Below are positions 22,901 to 34,900 of a stretch of DNA of 64,000 bases, one piece after another. The notes beneath the pieces are model-generated. The model saw only the letters and a list, made by a program, of their open reading frames with translations, did no database searches and had not been told where the DNA came from. Source of the DNA: Lytechinus variegatus (taxonomy: Eukaryota > Echinodermata > Echinoidea > Temnopleuroida > Toxopneustidae); the NCBI RefSeq assembly GCF_018143015.1, contig NC_054757.1:24201785-24265784 (forward strand), given 5' to 3'. The first letter of the stretch is position 1. The number at the start of each line of letters is the position of its first letter. The position numbers were made by a program, and so were the translations under genes.

Positions 22901-25900
22901 ATTGCTATGAAGTTAGGAAGCACTTCCACACCAGTACCAATGCTGATACCTCGCCATGAAAAATGCAATACTCAGATAATATTTATTGCAGCATCAGCTG
23001 ATAACTGCAGTCTGCTATGACCACAAACATCTCTTTAAGAGCTCATGACGAGCTAGTCATGACCCCCCCCAATTATTCAGGGTTCAAAGGGTTGAATCAA
23101 TCAACAAAACAACAATATATATATGGTAGCTCTTTCAGCATTTAAACTGTCTAGTCCAAACATCCATCTAAGTATTTACAGTGACTAAATAATGTTATAA
23201 TTTATATTGCTAAGAATTTTGCACACAAATTTGTCCACTTGTTAATTCATCTTATTAAAATAAAAAATTTTAGAAAAGGAAAATGGGTGAAATTGAAATC
23301 ATACATGCTAATTGTTATTTGGTTGTGTTTTCGATGGCGCCACAGCCATTGCATCTTGCCAACATGAGTTAAAAAAAGAATTCCCCAAACAATTCTTCAT
23401 GTGTTCATGGTCTAGTGTACATAGCATTGTCTAAATCTGGTTTACCCACAGTTGAATACCATTAATAAATAGCACTTCTGCATCTAAACCATGTACTAAT
23501 GCTGTAACCGATTTTTATTCCGATTCCCGATCCGATCCGATTTTCCCCTTTTTTCTACATTTTTCCGAACTCCGATTTTTGACCAGTGGGGAAAAAATCG
23601 GATCGGAAAAACCAAAACATAGCAAGACAAAAAAAACATGTTGCGACATGTTTGCCGTCAAAATGCGCTGGTGATTTGTTTTGATCTCAGACAAAAGCGG
23701 TGGAAGGAAAAGAAGATAAAGGGGAAGAAAATTATGATTTGTTTTTATCTCCGATATTAGCGGAAAGGCAGGTGGAGAAGAAGATTATGATTTGTTTTGA
23801 TCTCCGACATAATCGGGGAAGAACAAAACGATAATGATGATAATTGGTGATAATTTGTTTTGATCTCCGACAAAAATGGAGGAAGAAAAACAACGAAAAG
23901 ACGATATGTTTTGATCTTAAGCGGAGGCAAATAAGATTTAGTTGAACACGCTGACATGCGCGGTAATATTTACAACTATCTGACTATACGTCCTCTAAGA
24001 GTTTACGATTACCTCCGCCATCACTACAATGTTGTAGAGAAGGTGAATATCATGGTAAACAACTCTGGATAATAATGCGTCTTTTTCGGGAGGTCATGCG
24101 ACCTTTAAGAGTTTACGATTACCTCCGCCATCACTACGATGTTGTAGAGAAGGTGAATATCATGGTAAACAACTCTGGATAATAATGCGTCTTTTTCGGG
24201 AGGTCATGCGACCTTTAAGAGTTTACGATTACCTCCGCCATCACTACGATGTTGTAGAGAAGGTGAATATCATGGTAAACAACTTTGGATAATAATGCGT
24301 CTTTTTCGGGAGGTCATGCGACCTTTAAGAGTTTACGATTACCTCCGCCATCACTATGATATTGTAGAGAAGGTGAATATCATCGTAAACAACTCTTGAT
24401 AATAGTGCGTCTTTTTCGGTAAGTAATGCGGCCTCTAAAAGTTCACGACGGACTCCGCCATCACCACGATGTTGTAGAGAAGAGGCCTATCGTTGATCGG
24501 CGGTAGTGTCGCGCGCTGGAACGTCATTATCTTATTTTCCTTCCTCCGATTATGTCGGAGATCAAAACAAATTCTGCCATCAGTGTAGCGTGCCGCATTT
24601 GTCCACGCGCCGGCCACATACAAATTTTAATGTATTTTTTTTGTTTTTGAATATCTTCCGATCCGATATCCGAACCGATTCCGATTTTAGGAGCAAAACT
24701 TCCGAACCGAACTCCGATCCCGTAATTGCTCTAACTTACAACATTACCATGTACATGTACATACCCCAACAGATAACAGTATTTTGTCTTTTGAGGATCA
24801 ATGTAAACCAGAACTTATTCCTAGTCCACTTGAGTATCTTTGCAAAGATATAAAGTGACTCTACCTCATAATTGTTAAAAACATAAAATTTGGTTTGTGC
24901 ATAGTAAATTTCATTGGAAGAATAAATATTATGTATGCAGAAAAAAATGGGTTTTTTTTCTCTGACTCTTTGCCATTTTAGGCAAGCGTTAATTTTGAAC
25001 TCTTGAGAATGATATCATTCCATAAATGTGCTCTCATTATCATGAGAGGCCTACTGAGACAACAAAATAGTGATATGGAAATGAGTACTTTGGTGATAAT
25101 ACTCGCTATTTCTTTTGTATATATATTGTCTGAATAGTCATTATTTCATTTTTGTGTAGATTTGAAAATGAGAACTTCTGTGTTACAATATTTGCAGACC
25201 CACATTCTCAGGGAGAATTCAAACTTTGCCTGCTTTACACTATAATATGGAGAAATTTAAAATATTACCTTTTTCAAATAATAAGATACAATAGAAAAAT
25301 ATTGAATGGGTGACATCATCAGTTTCTCCATTTTCATACCAACCAGGATATTCCTTCAACTGTTTTGTAAAATTAATGTATGCAATGGGTAAAACTAAAG
25401 TAGACTCCAGATAGCTTGAAGGTCCTTTAAATCTTCCATATGAAATTGATAGAAACCTAGGTGAGGTAAATGGTTACCCGGCAAGATTTTATTCCTTGAA
25501 TCCAACAGGCACTGCTAGCAGCTGGAGCTACAGCCAGGATAATATATAGTGCATCATTGAATAGGAAAGTAGATAATCACCAATATCGCACACCGAGGCA
25601 CATGGGTTCAAGAGTTGACCATTCACAATTAGATTAATATTCATTATGACATCAGGCAACAGCTGGTTTATTGCAGAAACAAGGAATTGCAGAAATCTAA
25701 TGCTGAATATCAGTCACACATTATAGCTGTACCTTCTTGTTTCCTACATCTCAAGGTTTCTTTCTCCTCTTCTTCCTTATCCAACTTGACTGTCTCAGGA
25801 CATACCGGGACTGGTAATGGCAAGGTACACTTATCTGGAAGTACATGTTGCTTACTTTCCTGGTCCAGTCCATCATCAATGAGCCTTCCTCCACAAGTTT

Positions 25901-28900
25901 GGCAGATCATTGCCAGACCACACCGTTGACGTGAAAAAATGACTCCCATTTTCCTGTATGAATGGAAGGTTATACAAGAATTGATTTCTCACTTTGTGCT
26001 CCATGTTTATAACAATTGGTCTACACTAAATATCTACTGTCTAGAATTTTCAATAGAAGACACATTTTAGTATCAAAATGTTTTCAAAAGTACAAAATGA
26101 CTGCCCAAAAAATCTCTTTGCAGCATTCAGTATCTCGCAGTAAGTACACATAATGGTTCCATGAATATCCTCAGAACAAGTGGTACAATACATGAAGTGA
26201 TTTGCTTACTATGATCAAAGTCAATACATGTTCTTTTGCAATTTATGCTTTTTGCTCATTGAACTATAACTTGGTTTGTAAAAGAGCTACCTTTGCACTC
26301 TAATCATTCATTTTAATATTTAGCTTGCACTTTAGCTCTTACCTTGAATAGTGATCAAGCGGTGTATTTGTGTATTGTTATTACACAGTGCACTATGCAT
26401 AACATGCTCCCAGATCGTTCGATGGTGATCCAGAATGCCGTGTCTCGACGAACGCATTGGGTTTTTATACAAATTCTGTGCGTGCGTTTCATTCAGATTG
26501 TGCTACTCGAGAACATTTGATGATTATCCAGAATGCCGTGTCTCGACGAACGCATTGGGTTTTATACAAATTATGTGCGCGCGTTTCATTCAGATTGTAC
26601 TACTCGAGAACGAGCGGTCTATAGCATTAATCAAACCACTGCTTATAACATTCTAGTGATGTCAAAACATAAACATAATTGACATCATAAACCTGACTAT
26701 TGGCAATCAGTGATCTAACAAGATTTTGATTCATCACTGACATATGAATTTACACCCACCTTTTTCTAATTGTGATTTTTACATGGTTCAATGTTTTGAT
26801 TTTGTAAATTTAATATTTGTAAAGTTTCCCCTTCTTATTCCCATTGGGTAAATAGTGTTCAGATTTGGATGACCTAATTAAAAAGAGGAAAAGTTACAAA
26901 AAAAAGCAGTGCTATTTGCTTATCTGATAAATATGTAGGAATAAAGAATGTGCATATGAAATAGATTTAAACTCAATATACACTGAACTTTGATTAACTG
27001 ATAAAATTATTAATATATACACAACAAAAAAAGTAAGTCCCCCTAAATCAAATTGCTATAACTTTTGAACGGAATTATTTTGAGATATGACATTTCGTAG
27101 GTGAATTTCTACACTCATTAGGCAACTCCTGGAGAAATATGAAATTGATCGGTTGAGTCATGCATGAGTAATCAAAGATTGAATTAAAAATGACCATTTT
27201 TGAAAGTCACAAGAGTCGTGTTTCAGATTGTGCAAATACAATGTTGGACAAAAGTTTTTTTTAGGTGAATTTTATGGTGTTATACTGGTTTACTATCCAT
27301 CATTTAGCCACTCCACACACAATTTTGATATCGTATGTTCATGGTTGAGTGAGCACATTGTATTGCAGGGGCCGCGGAAGCGGGGGGAGGGGGTTCAGCC
27401 CCCCCCCCACTTTTTCAAAAAGCATGTACAAAAATGTAAAAATGACCATACGATTGTGATTTTTTGCATGGTCAGCCCCCACCCTCCCACTTTTGGCTCA
27501 ACTCCCCCCCACCCCACTTTGAAAACCGTTCCGCGGCCCCTGTATTGTGATGTATCATCATAGGGGGTTATGGTAGTATCCTTAACAACTTGCTATAGAT
27601 CATGTTAAAATTTGAAAATGTTGGTGGCTCCCCCGATTATAGGCCCCTCCCCCATTTTAAAATTCTGGGTCCACCACTAATTTGCCCATAGATTAAACCG
27701 ATCATGAGAAATTGTTACGAAAAGAATACATTTCTGCCGTATAAAGAGTATTGATTCCTAAGTTGTCGAATGTGCTCGCTCAACCATGAAAATGTTTTAA
27801 GTTCGAAAAGTGTGTGGTGATAGAAATGATGATTAAACAAAAACATTTGAAACCAAATTTGCCCTTAATATGCACTTTATGACCCTTTAAAATGAGTCTG
27901 TGACATTGAAAATACCAATTTTCCCACTTTGATGCGTGCTTACTCATCCATGAATAAACATATCGATTTCATTTTTGCACAGAATTCTACCCATAGGTTA
28001 ATAAACATTACTGCCAAATGACATTGCTAAAGACAGCCTTGAAAAAAAGTTCCACCATATTTAATGAGGGGTTACTTATTCTTAAACGTATGCACTCATA
28101 ATGTACACAAGTCTATGAGAGAAGAAGTCAAAATTTTCACAAATATGAAATGAGGGTTTGTTTCATGGATGATTTTTGCTACTTCTGCCTAAGCCTGAGT
28201 CATGTCGATTATTTTGAAAACCGGTGTTCGACAGCTCTAATTCGATCGAACATCGATGCATCGAATATTGAAGGCGGGGAAAATTTAGTCTTTTGTTTTT
28301 GCGTCGATGCGATGCGCTTTGCATATGCACTACGCACTGACGGTATGCACTGGCGCGTTGGCCGGGTGAGCGTTGCACAAGCAGATGACAGAGCAAAGTT
28401 CGTTTGTATTTTCCGTGATCACAAAACACACAAAAAAGGCCGGGGACCAAAGCAGAATTCTTCCCAAAATATCTTCAACAATGATATTTGCAGATGACAA
28501 CATATAAGTTTAAAATGAAACAATAATAAAGACATGAATCACGCAGAGTCGATCCGAATGATTTTCGGTCGACTAGCATTCGCAGTCCATTCACCAGCCC
28601 CGTCCGCAGCTCCGTACACTCACTCTCCCGAAACGACAGGCGAGCTTGACGTCAGCGCCAGCAAACAAGTGCAATCAACGGAGAGCGCTGTAACTTGCCT
28701 GAGATTGTGTAGTTGGATCCAAAATGAGCTCCAAATAAATTTATGGGAATAAATACGTAATTTTCTCTGGATGGTCATTTGAATTGCTATTCAATGCTGA
28801 TATAACGATTGTGAGAAAAGATTGTGGAATATGAGTTATGACGATGTTCGAGAATTAATCCTGATAATGACAATCCAGTTTTTTAGACGCAATTGAGCAT

Positions 28901-31900
28901 GCGATCAAAATAAATACGAATGTTTCGAATCGAGCCCTAAATTCATCTAAATTATTACGATTTAACAAGATTTTATGGTCATACTAAGAATATTGATGAT
29001 GTTAGCAAAGTATGTTATGTTCATATGGAAGAAATAATACTGGGATTATTTCTATTGTTATTCCATCTCTGGACGTCTCCTCCAAGCTCCGAGAAAATAA
29101 GCACAATGCGCATGCGTGTTTGATGACGTATGACATATTTTCCCATTCATGAAATCAGAGCCCAAAGTTGGGCACAAACTAGCTTCAAATTGATGGGAAA
29201 AAATATCAAACGCAATTTTCTCTGTTTTGTCATGTAAAATGTTATTATATGGTGATATTACGAACTTGAACAGAGTTTTTGCATGTAGACAATGTTCAAG
29301 AATCAATCCTGACGTGATGATTATTTTTTTTAGACATGTGCACTAGCTCGACTCAAGAAGTCAAGTCGATCGTCATGAGATGTCCGCCATTGAAAATTGA
29401 AACGAAATACAAACGTTTCACATCAAGCTCTAAATTCATATTAATGATTATCATATGCAAATTATTGTTAAATATTACGATTAAATAATGTTCTATGGTC
29501 ATGATTTTAATATTGTTCATGAAAGCAAGATTTATTTTATGTTGATCGCGTCAATTTCCGGCCATTTTCTGGTTTGATTAAAGAACAGTACTGCGCATGC
29601 ACGATCGATGGCCATGACTTCCATTCATGAATTAATCGTGCATAAATTATCTCGGCACGAGCAGACGAGGAAGACTCGAACTATTATCGAAATAAACTTC
29701 AAATTAATGGTGAATAGCATCATTATTACTCATTCGGTTTCATTTTGGGGGCAATAGAAATCAAGTAAGTAGTAGTAAAGTTGGACATTACTGATATTTT
29801 GATGATTGATTGTGTAAACCAAACGAATCGGCCGGCCGACATATTTTTTTTTTTTTCGATGCAACGATTTTGCAAAATCTGCACCGGTGTTCGATGACAT
29901 CGATCGAACACCGATTTTAAAATCGATTCGCCTCAGGCTTACAACAGTTTTTTCATGAAACTTCGCACATGGCTTCAGAGTAACACTATCCAAAAGGCGC
30001 GCACACCAAAATAACCATTCAACGCGGCACAGAGTGGGGCCAAGGCTTTAAACTATCTTCTCATTTTCATAATTTTCGAATATAATGTGCTCACTGATGC
30101 ATTAAACATCGGGATTTTCATAAAAATCAAATCAAATGAACTATGCCAGGAAGTTTTTAACAGATATCCATAGTTACGAATTGCATTTTTTCCAATAACG
30201 TAAAAAAGAGAGCATCACATTCCACATGTTCATTCAAGCGTGAATGTTTAATTAAACGCCTTTGAATCATTGAAGCATGTTAAATGGTCGTGAACATAAC
30301 GAAAAAGTTGAGAAAAGATCATTTTCAGTTACCAAAATGAAACAATCCTTGCCTATGATATTTGAAAATCGTATTTTTTGTTTTTAATTAATGTTCATTG
30401 AACCGTGAAACAATGAATATTGTTGAAGATACTCTTCCCAAAAATAACTGTCATCATATTCTTTCATTCTTACTGATATAAATGTGTAAAAAATCCAATT
30501 ATTGCAAATTTGGACTTGTGTTTATTCAACCATGAATTTAGCAAAAAAAAGTTGTATCGTACTTTAGAAAGTACCTTTTACAAGCCTTCTGACTATTTTT
30601 CATGATGAGAATGTCGAATTAGTTCCAGTAAAATTGAATCAAAGTTATGATATTTGGCTTGTGACTTTTGAAAAGTGACATTTTTCCTTCTGACGGTGCT
30701 CACTGTAGCATGACGCAAAATAAGTCCACAACATTCACTCAGAGGGTAGCTTATAAAATTACCTACACGCTCACGTAAAATATACTAAAAACTCGCATTG
30801 GTTCGGAAATTATTAATGCTTGTTTAAGGGGGACTTACTTTTTTTGTTGTGTATATTACTGAGCAGTGTAGTGTAAAGTGAAGTGAAGGCAGGTTTTTAT
30901 TTGTATTGTTGGATTGGTGAATGGAGTGAGTGCTGTGGCCGGAATCGAACCTCTGACTTTCATGTCTCTAGTCAGATGCCTTAGACTACTCAGCCACAGC
31001 ACTCACACAGTGTTGTGTTGCGCTATGTAACCTTTCGAGATAACCCCCCCCCCCCCTTGACTCAAAGTATTGTGCTTAGAATGGAGCGTTCTACACAACA
31101 CTTTGAGACAAGGGGGGGGGAGTCTTGAAGAGTTGTGTTAACCTGTTTTCCACATCATTCATCTACAATGTAAATGAAAATATTGAAGTACTGACAATGG
31201 AATTCAGATGAATATAATAATGAAAAAAAGTTTGCTTAATAAGCAAGTTCGAGGGGGGGGGGGGGCTGGCTAGGGAGGGGCTTTTTCCAATACCATGGAC
31301 AAAAACATACAAATTACCATCTAATTGTGATTTTTTTTATTGCACAGTCAGCATTTTTTTCCACTTTCAAAACTGTTCCGCGGTCACTGCTACATAAGAC
31401 ATTTTTCAGTAATTAATTAATTAATTTGATTGTGTTTCTTATTATACAAGATTAGATATTTGTAAATTCCATATACAGAAAGATCTAGATGATTTTTTTT
31501 CTTTTTTCATTAACTGGTCAGATAGTGCTGATGGCATTAATCTACTAAATGGTATGTTGGGTATAGGAAGCTGATCAAGAAATGTAGTTGAAAAATTAAT
31601 CATTTAGACCTATGACAGCCAACTTTAATTTATGCATAAAGCATCAACCAACCATTTTCTCCTATCTTGTAGAGCCTGAACGATTGCCAGTGCGACTTGT
31701 TGGTGGAAACGGACAAACGTCTGGAAGGGTAGAGGTCTTTCATAACAACCAATGGGGTACGGTCTGTGATGATTATTTTAGTGAAGCAGCTGCAAGAGTC
31801 GTCTGTAATCAGCTCAACATCAAGTAAGAAATTAAATTTAAAAAAAAAACTCACGTCCCACTTCTAAAAAATACTTTCATTATGAAATAACAAAACAAAG

Positions 31901-34900
31901 TGATATGTACATAAATGTTTTGGCCTTTAATTTGGCCATATACAAGTATACATATTTTCTACATCTTTTGAATAAATACTCTTATGCAGTATACATATAT
32001 TGCAAGGAACACTTTCTTTAAACAAATAAACCCAGAAACTTGTCTGCAGCTCTTTGTATGATTAAATAGTTAAAATACCTCATGCCTCTCTGGTTTTACG
32101 ATTTATAATCTATACTGCACATCGATTGTAGAAATTTGCCATGACTTGTATATTGAAGAACAAGGGGGGGGGGTATGTCATTTATATTGTCTTTGGCAGT
32201 CTTATTAAACCTGCAATACAGCAAGTCACAGAAATTCCAGGGGCCTGTTGCATAAAACTTTTTACCTGAGAAAACTCTGGTAAAAACTGAAAACTAAGGT
32301 TAGTCTGATTTCTGCCATTGACTTTAACACAGGGCAAAAAAAAACAACCTGAGTTTTCTCAGGTAAAAAGTTTTATGCAATGGGCTCCAGGTTATCATGG
32401 ATTATAATGCTTAAAGTGTGAAGAATGTAGACAAATTTGGGTTAACAACAGAACTTCAAAACAGTAATTATTGGATTATTGGAAATATTTTCTTTCCAAT
32501 TATGTCATTCAATAGAGGAGATGTTCGTGTGTACCCTCAGGCCTCATTTGGTGAAGGGACAGGACAGATTTGGCTTGATGATGTGAGATGTTCTGGTACG
32601 GAACCATCGTTACGTCAGTGCACCACTCCTGAACTCGGTCGGCATAACTGCCAGCACAATGAAGACGTCGGTGTTGAATGCGGCTTAGAGACACGTGAGT
32701 TACAGATAATGTTAACAATTTATCTTGTCTAACTCATTCATGATATTCATTGCATCAATCCGTCAATTTGAATTCAAATTCATTTTCGACTCTTATATAT
32801 CAATATATAGTTTTTTTATTACATGTTGTTCAGGACATAGTTTGCGTGTATGTTATACTTTTTGTGAAGCATCATAAGTATTGAAAGGTAGACATGTACG
32901 CCTTATAGGTAGTCACACTATCATCATTAAATCAAATATGTACAGTTATGAATATCTATTGTCACTCTAAGAAGAAATTTTCTTCAATGTGCTCGCAGTA
33001 ATCTATCACATTGTTACGTGGTAGAGCCACTACTTTGTTACCAGTAGATGATCAGCTCAAATCCAGTGCTTTCAAGAAAATTCAGACTAATATTTGAGAA
33101 CGGTACAGTAGGGAGAACACTGCCTTGAAAAAGTCCAGGAATTTATATATTTTTAGTATCTATCTTTGATGTCTAGTTTTATGAAACAGTTCCACTTTTT
33201 CTTTGTTGTTCCTTGTGGAGAACGAAATATTTATGATATTATTGCTAGAATATATGGGGGTAGCACTGCGAAGAGAGGCAATAAATATCTAGTTTAATGA
33301 AACGGTTCGTTTCTTTCTTGTGAACTTGTAGTTCCTTGTGGAGTCCGGGGCATTGAGAATGGTAACATCATGGCAAGGATCATTGGAGGAAGTTCTGCTA
33401 AAAGAGGCAATTGGCCATGGCAAGCTCAGCTGATCTTAAGAGGGAGCGGTCACTACTGTGGTGGGACACTCATTGATGAATCCCATGTGCTTACAGCAGC
33501 TCATTGCTTTCAAAGGTCAGGTTTTACTTTTGTTTTTCAGTGTTGGAAGCTTACAAGATTTAAGATTAAATCTAATGAATTTGTAGAGAAGAAGGTATCC
33601 CATGGTGCCTCATTGACTTCAATTCAGCAAGAAATTTTATCCACATTGTGCTGCACTCAACCCAGGTGAGGTGAATGGGTACCTGACAGGATTAATTCTT
33701 TGAATGCATGAGCGTTTAAGGCAGCTTGCGCTAAAACCGGGGTAATAGTAATAATAACGCGCCTCGGAATAGAATATTTCTAGATAGATGGTACTATATA
33801 AATGCCTATTAAATTATTATTATAGAATTTGTGTGATTCCAGAAATCAATTATGAGGAATGTCATAAAGCGTGATTTTTGCATAGTTTGCAAACGTTTTG
33901 CAAAGGATGCGAATGTAAAAATAAAAAGGGCAAGGTCTCTGAATATTTTGCAATGACGGAGTCCTACAACAATTGCTAAACTGCAGCCAGCCAGTAGACG
34001 TGGAGTATACAGAAAGGAAATGTTAATTTTCAAATCATCACAAGCTAAATATTTGAGGAAACTTTGTGGCTTTCATGAAGCATACAAAGATTTACTTTGC
34101 AAACCTCAGTATATTCATTTGTTTGGTGGGCTTATTGTATAAAAAGGGTAAGTTTTTTACTGTTCCATGTTGGGGCATGGAGTTCTTTGGATTCATTGAT
34201 TGGTTCCCATCAACAAACAGTGAAGAAAAAACACTGAGCAAACTCTTTGGTGAAATGATACTTCTTACAGTATGTTAAATCCATTGAATTAGAGCTTAGT
34301 CTGACAAAATACAATATAATCATTCAAAATTAACTATTACTTATTTTTTGCTTGCATAGATCAGATGCTCAGCTTGTTCTCTTGGCTATTTTTACAATAC
34401 TTATAATTATGTAGAAGTGTTGTCAGTGATGTTGGTTACTTTTCATTTCATTGCTTAGGTATTAATGACAAATGTGTATTAGTTTTATTGTGTTTTATGC
34501 TAATTGACTTTATTGATTAATTGCCTCTGATTAGGTATGGTAAGAGCTCCTTCAAGGTCCGGCTAGGTGAACACCATCAATTCATCAATGAATCGTCTGA
34601 ACAAGACTTCCGTATTAGTTGCCTGTACAAGCATCCTGAATACAACTCTAGGACTACCAATAATGACATTGCTGTAATAAGATTGGATCGGCCCGCCCAA
34701 ATCACATCATTTGTTACACCAGCCTGCCTACCGACAGAGGGAGAGTTTGGGAATAACCACCAGTGTTGGATTTCTGGTTGGGGTAATACAGGTAAATAAC
34801 ATACACTTGTTAATATTGTGTATCCATAGGGTTTACTAATAGATTCTTTGATCATCTTAAGACACTTGGACTCCTTTCATTTGGTCTAACAACCACTTGT

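Larger units (their letters stand above)
27016..30855. mobile_element. 3.8-kb element with 28-bp perfect inverted ends
   Basis: 27016-27043 begins TATACACAACAAAAAAAGTA and runs into AGTCCCCC; 30828-30855 is its exact inverse. Weaker inverted similarity continues inward (GTAGGT-AATTT and TTGAAAGTCACAAG). The flanking TA-rich sequence would fit a TA target. There is no transposase frame. Two further insertions lie inside it. Confidence 0.8.
20652..31672 (+). other. Protease intron between LDLa 2 and SRCR 2
   Basis: This 11-kb intron holds the 23.5-24.7-kb element, repeat copies at 25205-25400 and 25450-25600, a CxxC-containing frame at 25710-25949, a 98-bp duplication, the 3.8-kb TIR element and a tRNA-like sequence. 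The stretch 20652-23490 shows only AT-rich sequence with microsatellite-like ACATGTA runs. Confidence 0.6.

Noticed and set aside
23985..24490. CRISPR-like array
   Set aside because: The whole 110-bp unit is conserved with no unique spacers, and the context is animal nuclear DNA. It is a minisatellite.
30923..31009. Functional tRNA gene
   Set aside because: The anticodon and T arms do not fold normally and the acceptor pairing is too long.
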